NCBI GenBank assembly: GCA_026708165.1 | Contig: JAPOVO010000287.1 | Span: 1-9,030 of the forward strand | DNA length: 9,030 bases | DNA from: Chloroflexota bacterium | GTDB lineage: Bacteria > Chloroflexota > UBA11872 > VXNJ01 | Direction: 5' to 3' | Shown here: positions 1 through 5,521 of the stretch, piece by piece | Layout: every line of letters begins with the position of its first letter | Numbering within the stretch: position 1 is the first letter of the stretch | Position numbers and translations under genes: made by a program | The notes under the pieces: model-generated | What the model was told of the DNA's origin: nothing | Database searches by the model: none | Seen by the model: the letters and a program-made list of their open reading frames with translations, nothing else

Positions 1-9
1 GCATTAAAA

Positions 10-747
10 CTAAGCCCCCATCCAGGTCGGAACCTCGCTGGCGGAGCTGAGCAGGAACTCGGGGCAATCGTCGAGAGATCGCTGCGACTCAGGATCGAAG
101 AAACGGACCGATTCGATCTCGTCACCGAAGAAATCGATCCTCACCGGACGGTCGAGTTGTGGAGGGAAAGCGTCCACTATGCCCCCACGCACGGCGAACT
201 CGCCGGGTGCCTCGACTAGAGGATTGCGCCGGTATCCGAGCGCGGCGAGGCGTTTGGTCAGGTCCTCCGGACGCACTATCTGTCCTGGGGCGATGGCAAG
301 AAAGTGCCGGCGGAACTCCGCTACCGGCGTCAGCCGGCGCATGAAGGCCGTCACCGACGAGACCACGATGGGCGGCGAAGCGTCAGCCGTCGTCGATCCT
401 GTGTTGTGCCCGGCGAGCTCCGCGAGGACCGCCGCCCGCTCCCCCAGCACGCTTTGACTTATCGACATCGGCGAGTAAGCGGGCTGGTCCGGATCGGAGA
501 AGACTCGCACGGTGCGTCCGGTCGCCCATGACTCGATGTCCCGCGCATATTCGCGCGCACGGGCCTCGTCGGATGTCAGGACGATCAGCGGACGCTTGCT
601 GCGGCCGGCCAGCGCCGCGATGAACACCGGCTTGAGCGCATCGCCGATTTCGATGCGCGTTGCCGGGTTCTCTGAGAGAGCGGACGCGAGCGCTTGATTG
701 AGTGAGGTAGTCTCGGCAACTTCGGCGAGAATCCCGGAGAGATTCAA
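10..747 (-). CDS. mfd: Transcription-repair coupling factor Mfd, N-terminal UvrB-like part only
   Basis: The 245 residues match the UvrB-like N-terminal module of Mfd, which in the full protein recruits UvrA to RNA polymerase stalled at DNA damage. Visible landmarks are GERAAVLAEL (about 102-111), the GYRR..LVEAPGEFAVRGGIVDAFPP block (171-196), and PVRIDFFGDEIESVRFFDP..QRSL (201-225). Full Mfd is usually 1,100-1,200 residues. The RNA-polymerase-interacting domain, the Walker-type translocase motors and the C-terminal domain are all absent, because the frame closes at TAG (10-12), followed by TAA (4-6). The reading frame agrees with the family up to about residue 240, so the break is abrupt and sits beside a run of five G on this strand. 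The start is TTG (745-747), overlapping the TGA of pth by two bases, which implies coupled translation. It could be a frameshifted full gene, a true split gene or an assembly error. The family assignment is secure, but intactness is not. Confidence 0.8.
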   Translation of the reverse strand: MNLSGILAEVAETTSLNQALASALSENPATRIEIGDALKPVFIAALAGRSKRPLIVLTSDEARAREYARDIESWATGRTVRVFSDPDQPAYSPMSISQSVLGERAAVLAELAGHNTGSTTADASPPIVVSSVTAFMRRLTPVAEFRRHFLAIAPGQIVRPEDLTKRLAALGYRRNPLVEAPGEFAVRGGIVDAFPPQLDRPVRIDFFGDEIESVRFFDPESQRSLDDCPEFLLSSASEVPTWMGA

Positions 748-1313
748 CGGCGGCTCGACCTTTGGTTGAATTCGTTCATAACGATTTCGAGAGGATGGTT
801 GAGAAGCTGGACGATGGCGGCGGCGGCATCATCAATCATCTCCTCTACGCGTGGAATTTCGGATCGGGAGAAATCATCGAGAAGGAAGTCTACGGGGGTA
901 ACGCGCTCCGGGGGCCTTCCGATGCCCATGCGGAGTCGAACGAAATCGGGGCTATTGAGCTCTTCGATTATAGATTTCACTCCCAGATGGCCGCCGGACG
1001 AGCCGCCGGACCTGATCCTGAGCAGTCCGAATTCGAGGTCCATGTCGTCGTACACGACCACGATGTCCGAAACTTCGACGCGGCCCCGGCGCGCCGCCCT
1101 CTCGACCGATTCACCGGAGGCGTTCATGAACGTCTCTGGCAGCAACACCCCCACGTTTCTCGCGTCGATACGCCCTTGCCAGAAGCGGCCCTTGAATGCT
1201 TGACGTAAGCGCGCGCCGGCCTGCTGCGCCAGGAGGCGCTCGCCGGTCATGAAACCGAGATTGTGACGAGTTCGCTCGTACTGGGGGCCGGGATTTCCCA
1301 GGAAGACCAGCAA
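744..1313 (-). CDS. pth: Peptidyl-tRNA hydrolase Pth
   Basis: Pth cleaves the ester bond of peptidyl-tRNAs that drop off ribosomes, recycling tRNA in the cytoplasm. Numbering from the chosen start, the family motifs are LGNPGP (5-10, including the conserved Asn7), RTRHN (14-18, with catalytic His17), ETFMNASG (60-67, Asn64), YDDMDL (88-93, Asp89) and GGHLGVKS (107-114). In the last motif the usual Asn of GGHNG (Asn114 in E. coli) is Leu110. I chose the TTG at 1311-1313 because it gives 189 residues, the normal family length, and places LGNPG at the canonical distance from Met. It also begins 19 bases after the ksgA stop. A more upstream TTG (1403) would add 30 residues of Pro/Arg-rich sequence and overlap ksgA by 71 bases. 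No strong ribosome-binding site distinguishes them. The stop overlaps the mfd start. Confidence 0.93.
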   Translation of the reverse strand: MLVFLGNPGPQYERTRHNLGFMTGERLLAQQAGARLRQAFKGRFWQGRIDARNVGVLLPETFMNASGESVERAARRGRVEVSDIVVVYDDMDLEFGLLRIRSGGSSGGHLGVKSIIEELNSPDFVRLRMGIGRPPERVTPVDFLLDDFSRSEIPRVEEMIDDAAAAIVQLLNHPLEIVMNEFNQRSSRR

Positions 1314-1332
1314 CCGCTCGATCCGGTCCGGT

Positions 1333-2178
1333 TCAGTTTTCGGCGGCCGCCGCGGAAGCCGCAGGCTGGCCAACAAATCCTTTATCAAGGGCGGTAGTTC
1401 CAAGAGTTCGCCACTGATCCAATGAGAGTTCCTGAGCGCGCGCGCCGGGATCTATTCCGGCTAGCTCGCACAGTTCGGCGACCTCCCTGGATGACCGCTG
1501 AAGCCCCCCGGCGAGAGAGTTTTGCACTTTCTTTCTGCGTCCGGCAAAGGCGTGGCGGGCCAGGAATATCGCCGTTTTCGTTAGAACATCCTTGCGCGGA
1601 ACGTTGTTGGTTACAAGGCGCACGACAGCCGAACGCACCTTCGGCCGCGGACGAAATGACTCCGGTTCGACGGTAAACAGTAACCTGGGCTCGGCGTAGC
1701 TCTGCGCTATCACGCTCAAGAGGCTCATCGATCCCGGCTCGGCGCAGAGCCGTTCGGCGACTTCGAGTTGAAGCATGATCGTCAGCGAGGCGGGTCGAAA
1801 ATCACTTTGCAGGAGGTCGATGGTCAAGGGCGTGCCCACGCTGTAGGGCAGGTTGCTTACGACGTGATAAGCCTCCCCCTCCATGAGTTCTTCTACGTGG
1901 ACGCGACGCGCGTCGGCGCGGACTACACGGACGTTCGAGTATCGTGACACGGCTCGTTTGAGCCGCTGCGCCAGGGCGTACTCGATTTCGATGGCTACCA
2001 GCCTGCGGGCAACGCGCGCCAGCTCCACTGTCAACATTCCCGTGCCCGCGCCTATTTCAAGCACGGCGGCGTTGAGCGGAAGTTTGGACGCCTTAACGAT
2101 TCGCCGCGCGACCGACCGGTCAATCAGCAGATTTTGCCCGCGCGCGCGCGCCGGACGGCGATAACGGACCGATTGCAT
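1333..2178 (-). CDS. ksgA: 16S rRNA dimethyladenosine transferase KsgA/RsmA
   Basis: This SAM-dependent enzyme dimethylates two adjacent adenosines in the 3'-terminal hairpin of 16S rRNA (A1518 and A1519 in E. coli) late in small-subunit assembly. Numbered from ATG 2176-2178, the motifs are GQNLLID (14-20, the GQ[HN]FL element with Leu for Phe), VLEIGAGTGMLT (39-50, SAM loop), the acidic IEIE (63-66), ADA (88-90), and the catalytic NLPY (109-112). EVAERL and F.P.PKV.SAVVRL follow, and a small helical C-terminal domain ends the protein. The length is 281 residues, typical of the family. The open frame continues upstream to 2280, but that part lies inside the preceding dehydrogenase and carries no KsgA similarity. 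No Shine-Dalgarno sequence precedes the ATG, so translation may depend on the upstream gene, whose stop is 40 bases away. The Arg-rich N-terminus is encoded by an alternating CG stretch. Confidence 0.95.
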   Translation of the reverse strand: MQSVRYRRPARARGQNLLIDRSVARRIVKASKLPLNAAVLEIGAGTGMLTVELARVARRLVAIEIEYALAQRLKRAVSRYSNVRVVRADARRVHVEELMEGEAYHVVSNLPYSVGTPLTIDLLQSDFRPASLTIMLQLEVAERLCAEPGSMSLLSVIAQSYAEPRLLFTVEPESFRPRPKVRSAVVRLVTNNVPRKDVLTKTAIFLARHAFAGRRKKVQNSLAGGLQRSSREVAELCELAGIDPGARAQELSLDQWRTLGTTALDKGFVGQPAASAAAAEN

Positions 2179-2218
2179 AGGTGATCGTGTCACGGTTGGC
2201 GAGTTTTCGGAGTCGAAT

Positions 2219-2989
2219 TCACGCCAGCAGAGCGCCGCCGTCCACGTAGAGGGAGGCGCCCGCGACGAATTCCCCGTCATCCGAAGCTAGAAACAGACAT
2301 GCCTTGGCGACATCCTCGGGTTCGCCTATCCGGCCAAGCGGGACCTCGCTCCCATACCTATCCAGCGTCTCAGTCGAACGGACGGCTCGCACCGCCATCG
2401 GAGTACGAGTCAGACCAGGCCCCACGCTGTTGACTGCGATCTGGTGGGGCGCAAGCTCCTGAGCGATAGCTGTGGTCATGGTCCTCAAAGCGCCTTTGGA
2501 CGTTACGTACGCGGCCATGTTCGACTCCGGCGCCTCGGCGGTCGACGATGTGATGTTTATCACCCGTCCTTTTATGCCCCGGTCCACCATGTGTTTGGCT
2601 GCCAGCTTCGTCAATAGAAGCGGCGCGCGCAGATTGACGGCGATCATCTGTTCCCAGTCGTCCTCGGTCGTATCGAGCAGCGACTTGCTCAGATGAATGC
2701 CGGCGTTGTTGACCAGGACGTGTATATCACCCAACTCCGAAATTGCGATCTGCCCGGCACGCTCGATTTCAGCTTCCGACGCTAAATCAGCATGTATCGA
2801 CACACACTTCCCCCCCGACTGCTCGACTTGCGCGGCGAGCGACTGGAGACCTGCCTCGTCCACGTCGATAGCCGCGATGTTTGCGCCTTCCTCCGCGAAC
2901 GCCACCGCAATGGCCCGGCCTATTCCCGAAGCGGATCCGGTAACGATGGCCGAGCGTCCAGCCAGTCGTTTTGACGCTTTTTCCATCAC
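2219..2989 (-). CDS. Short-chain dehydrogenase/reductase (classical SDR)
   Basis: This is a classical SDR of 256 residues, a Rossmann-fold NAD(P)-dependent oxidoreductase. Cofactor-binding TGSASGIG lies at 17-24 and NNAG at 94-97. The active-site residues are Asn119, Ser148, Tyr161 and Lys165 (YVTSK), correctly spaced. Asp42 at the end of the second strand favours NAD(H) over NADP(H) by the family rule. The C-terminal LYVDGG motif is present. The substrate cannot be inferred; FabG-like and glucose/cyclohexanol dehydrogenase-like enzymes share all these features. The GTG at 2987-2989 overlaps the TGA of the upstream SDR by four bases (GTGA), and the next codon is ATG (2984-2986). A GGAGG (3002-3006, minus strand) lies 12 bases before the GTG. 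The two dehydrogenases are paralogues, but too diverged for a recent duplication. They may catalyse successive steps or form a hetero-oligomer (inference). Confidence 0.93.
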   Translation of the reverse strand: MMEKASKRLAGRSAIVTGSASGIGRAIAVAFAEEGANIAAIDVDEAGLQSLAAQVEQSGGKCVSIHADLASEAEIERAGQIAISELGDIHVLVNNAGIHLSKSLLDTTEDDWEQMIAVNLRAPLLLTKLAAKHMVDRGIKGRVINITSSTAEAPESNMAAYVTSKGALRTMTTAIAQELAPHQIAVNSVGPGLTRTPMAVRAVRSTETLDRYGSEVPLGRIGEPEDVAKACLFLASDDGEFVAGASLYVDGGALLA

Positions 2990-3756
2990 GCGGTGAGGTG
3001 GCCTCCGTCAACGTAGAGAGTCGTACCGGTAATGAAGTCGGATTCGTCCGACGCGAGAAACGCGACTGCTGCCGCAACTTCCTCCGGGAAGGCAAGCCTG
3101 CCCCAGGGAACGGTGGCTAACAGTCCGCTCATCACCTGCGGGTCACCGAGCAGGGTGCGAGTCATGTTCGTCTCGACATAGCCCGGGCCGACCGCGGTTA
3201 CGTTGATCTTGTGCTCTGCAAGCTCCAGCGCCGCGGCGCGGGTGAGCATTCGAACGCCCCCCTTTGAACCGCAGTACGCAATGTTGCCGAGTCCGGCGAC
3301 TTGCTCCCGTATCGACGAGATATTGACGATCTTCCCTCCGCCGGACTTGATCATCGCCCTGGCGGCAGCCTGCGTCCCAAAGAAGACGCCCTTGAGGTTG
3401 ACGTCGATCAGCGCCTGCCATTCCGCCGTCACGATGTCGGGCAGCGGGTTTCGCGCGTTGATCCCGGCGTTGTTCACAATTATGTCAAGTTTCCCGCCCC
3501 ATTCGACCGCGCTATCGACGAGCGAATCGATGTCCGCCTTATCCGCGACGTTCACTCGCCGAAACTCTGCTGCGCCGCCGCTCGAGCGAATGGATTGGAC
3601 GGTCTCAAGTCCGCTCTCTTCGTTGATATCGGCGACGAGAACACTGGCGTCCTCCGCCGCGAATCTGAGCGCGATCGCCCGTCCGTTTCCCGATCCCGCG
3701 CCCGTTACGATCGCCGTCCTGCCGGACAACCGGCGTGGATGACTATCGAATGTCAT
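2986..3756 (-). CDS. Short-chain dehydrogenase/reductase (classical SDR, FabG-like)
   Basis: This is the second classical SDR, also 256 residues, and the upstream member of the overlapping pair. It has TGAGSGNG at 18-25 (the variable Ile/Met of the glycine motif is Asn24), Asp43 predicting NAD(H) preference, NNAG at 95-98, Asn120, Ser148, Tyr161 and Lys165 (YCGSK), and a C-terminal LYVDGG. The active site is complete, so an oxidoreductase is predicted, but the substrate is unknown. The ATG start (3754-3756) is supported by an AAAGGTG Shine-Dalgarno sequence seven bases upstream. The gene follows a 200-base gap after rdgB, so it may have its own promoter as well as read-through from rdgB. Its stop overlaps the next dehydrogenase. 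Confidence 0.93.
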   Translation of the reverse strand: MTFDSHPRRLSGRTAIVTGAGSGNGRAIALRFAAEDASVLVADINEESGLETVQSIRSSGGAAEFRRVNVADKADIDSLVDSAVEWGGKLDIIVNNAGINARNPLPDIVTAEWQALIDVNLKGVFFGTQAAARAMIKSGGGKIVNISSIREQVAGLGNIAYCGSKGGVRMLTRAAALELAEHKINVTAVGPGYVETNMTRTLLGDPQVMSGLLATVPWGRLAFPEEVAAAVAFLASDESDFITGTTLYVDGGHLTA

Positions 3757-3956
3757 GGCTTCGCACCTTTGGCGGATCTGAACGATGATCGCGTTCCGTC
3801 AAGGAACCCGGCGGGTATCGCCGCCACGGCACACAGGATAGCGCCCATTGGAGGAAGGTCAGTTGGCATGCCGTGCGTTCGCCTCAACACGTAAAGCGTC
3901 CGTCGTAGTACCTCCCGACGGCCCCAAGCCAGGTTCCATCTTGATTACGCGGCGGC
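3757..3956. other. Intergenic gap between rdgB and the SDR pair, possible tiny ORF
   Basis: This is the longest stretch without a recognised gene. On the minus strand there is a 38-codon ORF from ATG 3867-3869 to TGA 3753-3755, with a hydrophobic segment MGAILCAVAAIPAGFL. Its stop overlaps the SDR start in an ATGA junction. No Shine-Dalgarno sequence precedes it, and I recognise no family. A perfect 6-bp inverted repeat (CCGTCG 3900-3905, CGACGG 3916-3921) with a 10-base spacer lies about 36 bases after the rdgB stop, but it has no T-run, so a factor-independent terminator is not supported. A TTGACG resembling a -35 box (3797-3802, minus strand) lacks a good -10 partner. I see no tRNA or riboswitch. 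Confidence 0.3.
3764..3770 (-). promoter_or_regulatory. Ribosome-binding site of the upstream SDR
   Basis: AAAGGTG on the minus strand ends seven bases before the ATG at 3754-3756. It complements the 3' end of 16S rRNA, so it fixes this start. It is one of the few clear Shine-Dalgarno sequences in the window. Confidence 0.6.
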
Positions 3957-4568
3957 TCAGGCATTTGACTCAGTCAGGAAGCGGGCGGCGTCGGCCGCCG
4001 CCAACGCACGATGGCTGATGCGGTTCTTGATCTCGGCGCTCAGCTCGCCGAGCGTAGCGCTGTATCCGTGAGGGATGAAGACGGGATCGTAACCAAAGCC
4101 GCCTTTTCCGCACGGGGCGGGAGCTATGGTTCCCTCCAGCGAGCGCTCCGTCTCGAACACCACTTTGCCCTGGCTAGCTACAGCGATTGCGCAAATGAAT
4201 CGGGCTGAGTCCGACTTGCTTTCAGCCTTACTCATTTCTTGAAGGAGATAGGCCATCCGGCCCTTGTCGTTCGGCATGGAGCCGAACCTGCGGGAGTAGA
4301 CTCCCGGACGCCCGCCGAGGCTGTCCACCGCCAGGCCGGAATCGTCACCCATCACCGGGCAGTCGGCAGCTTCCGAGAACGCGATTGCTTTGGCGCGGGC
4401 GTTTTCAAGAAAAGTCATCCCGTCCTCCGCGACTTCCAGAGAGACGCCCGCCTCGGATGGAGAGACTATGCGAACTCCCGTGCCCGCGAGAATCTGTCTG
4501 TACTCGCGAAGCTTGTTCCGGTTCGCGCTCGCCAATAGCACTCTTATCGGGTGCCGGTCCTCGGTCAA
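3957..4568 (-). CDS. rdgB: RdgB/HAM1 non-canonical purine NTP pyrophosphatase
   Basis: RdgB hydrolyses dITP, ITP and XTP to monophosphates plus pyrophosphate, keeping deaminated purines out of nucleic acids. Numbered from the TTG at 4566-4568 (203 residues, the usual length), the motifs are LASANRNKLREY (12-23, phosphate-binding SxNxxK), FLENARAKA (53-61), GDDSGLAVDSLGGRPGVYS (74-92, with the metal-binding/catalytic Asp pair 75-76), GGFGYDPVFIP (156-166) and EIKNRISHRALA (179-190). All family signatures are intact. I prefer this TTG because GGAGG lies five bases upstream. The ATG at 4578-4580, four codons earlier, has no ribosome-binding site and actually overlaps that GGAGG. The open frame extends to 4655, but the extension lacks similarity and overlaps the amidohydrolase. 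The gene lies 55 bases after the amidohydrolase stop, on the same strand. hemW, often a neighbour of rdgB, is nearby in the opposite orientation. Confidence 0.94.
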   Translation of the reverse strand: MTEDRHPIRVLLASANRNKLREYRQILAGTGVRIVSPSEAGVSLEVAEDGMTFLENARAKAIAFSEAADCPVMGDDSGLAVDSLGGRPGVYSRRFGSMPNDKGRMAYLLQEMSKAESKSDSARFICAIAVASQGKVVFETERSLEGTIAPAPCGKGGFGYDPVFIPHGYSATLGELSAEIKNRISHRALAAADAARFLTESNA

Positions 4569-4573
4569 ACCAT

Positions 4574-4578
4574 CCTCC
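4574..4578 (-). promoter_or_regulatory. Ribosome-binding site deciding the rdgB TTG start
   Basis: GGAGG on the minus strand, followed by five bases and then TTG (4566-4568). The spacing is near optimal. The nearby ATG (4578-4580) shares a base with the GGAGG and cannot use it, so this site argues for the TTG start. Confidence 0.55.
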
Positions 4579-4623
4579 ATCCGCGGAGCGGACTTGCGTA
4601 TCCACCCGGCCGAAATTGGTCTT

Positions 4624-5460
4624 TCACCCGAGTCCGGCGCGAACGGCGTTCTCACCCACCAACGCTCGATATTGGGACTCCGAAAGTCCGGCTTTGCGGA
4701 CCCGGCCGAGCATCCTCGACTGCCGCGTCAAGGGGTAATCCGATCCAAATAACACCCGTCCGGGTGCGAGCCTGTCCATTATCGAATACACGCGGTCGTC
4801 GTAAAGAAGATGCGACGCGGCGGTGTCGTAGTACCACTCCCCAGATCGCTCCGCGACCTCGGGCATCAGCTCGTAAAAGCCAAATCCCCCGCCCCAATGC
4901 GACAGTAGCAACTTGAGATCGGGCGGAGCCGACGACAGGAACTTCCAGAGCCGTCGCGTATCGGTGGAGTCCTTTCCCGCATAGTCGTGCCCAACGGGCT
5001 CGGAAATGTGAATACAGAGAAACAGGCCGGCCTCGGCGCAGGCGTTGGTGATTGTCGACATGGACCCATAGTCCTGTAGATCAAAGTCCTGGCCATCGGC
5101 ATACAGTTCCCCCACTCCGCGCACGTCGGTTCCGGCCCAGCGTTCTATCTCTCTGACGGCGGCGTCTTCTAATGATGGATTTACAGAAATGAAGGGAATC
5201 AGACGGCCGCCGCACTTGAGCGCCGCTTCCATCGCGTAGTCGTTACCGGCGGCGCACGCTTCGTCGCTCTTCCAACCGAACGACATCACCACGGATTTGT
5301 CGATTCCGGCGCTGTCCATGGACCTGAGAAGGTCGTCCGCCGTCGCCATCTTTGCGCCCGATCCGTACAGGAGCCGGAACCACGGCTCCGACCGGGCGTG
5401 GAGTTCGCGATCCTCTATCACGTCGGGAGAGAAGACGTGCGTGTGGCAATCTATTATCAA
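4624..5460 (-). CDS. Metal-dependent amidohydrolase (Amidohydro_2 / ACMSD-like TIM barrel)
   Basis: This 278-residue protein has the layout of the Amidohydrolase-2 family: DCHTH at 4-8 (metal ligands His6 and His8), RGVGE (114-118), IHISEP with His151, LSHWGGG with His188, and FGSDYPL with the catalytic Asp241. It ends with the family's NAVR-type helix. These are the positions expected for a mononuclear (usually Zn) hydrolase or decarboxylase on a TIM barrel. Family members include ACMS decarboxylase, o-pyrocatechuate-type decarboxylases and lactone hydrolases, and the substrate cannot be chosen from sequence. The start is a TTG (5458-5460), giving the typical MIIDCHTH opening. No in-frame ATG or GTG lies upstream, and no strong ribosome-binding site is visible. 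It is the first gene of the leftward block and diverges from hemW across 61 bases. With the two SDRs it could form a small catabolic set (inference). Confidence 0.9.
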   Translation of the reverse strand: MIIDCHTHVFSPDVIEDRELHARSEPWFRLLYGSGAKMATADDLLRSMDSAGIDKSVVMSFGWKSDEACAAGNDYAMEAALKCGGRLIPFISVNPSLEDAAVREIERWAGTDVRGVGELYADGQDFDLQDYGSMSTITNACAEAGLFLCIHISEPVGHDYAGKDSTDTRRLWKFLSSAPPDLKLLLSHWGGGFGFYELMPEVAERSGEWYYDTAASHLLYDDRVYSIMDRLAPGRVLFGSDYPLTRQSRMLGRVRKAGLSESQYRALVGENAVRAGLG

Positions 5461-5521
5461 CGTTACGGGTTCCGATGGATTTTCAAACTTACATCCGAGA
5501 TTAGCGCGGCCGGCAGCCGGA
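5461..5521. other. Divergent intergenic region between amidohydrolase and hemW
   Basis: These 61 bases separate two divergent starts, so promoters for both directions are expected in or next to them. The left two-thirds is AT-richer than its surroundings. I find no convincing -35/-10 pair on either strand and no clear operator palindrome, so the promoter role is positional inference only. Confidence 0.3.

Noticed and set aside
762..1208. Two plus-strand open frames of about 145 codons opposite pth
   Set aside because: They are frame shadows of a GC-rich gene; neither resembles a protein family, while the minus strand encodes an intact Pth.
2139..2151. 13-base alternating CG run (possible Z-DNA or regulatory repeat)
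   Set aside because: It simply encodes the Arg/Ala-rich N-terminus of KsgA in a GC-rich genome.
2179..2280. N-terminal extension of ksgA frame by 34 codons
   Set aside because: It lies inside the 3' end of the upstream dehydrogenase, has no KsgA similarity, and would make the protein 315 residues; ATG 2178 gives the normal length.
3776..3802. TTGACG as a -35 box for the SDR pair
   Set aside because: No -10 hexamer with better than three of six matches lies at 15-18 bases; not enough to call a promoter.
3301..3894. 197-codon plus-strand open frame across the SDR start and the intergenic gap
   Set aside because: Most of it is antisense to the well-supported SDR, and its composition is typical of a shadow frame.
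4569..4655. Extension of rdgB upstream to 4655
   Set aside because: It overlaps the amidohydrolase 3' end without similarity; the GGAGG-TTG arrangement and family length support 4568.
5452..5457. TATTAT as a -10 box for hemW
   Set aside because: It has no -35 partner and lies inside the first codons of the divergent amidohydrolase, so it is likely chance from Ile-Ile-Asp codons.
5297..5521. Long N-terminal extension of hemW
   Set aside because: It runs antisense through the conserved N-terminal part of the amidohydrolase, is low in recognisable structure, and makes HemW about 75 residues longer than the chosen start.
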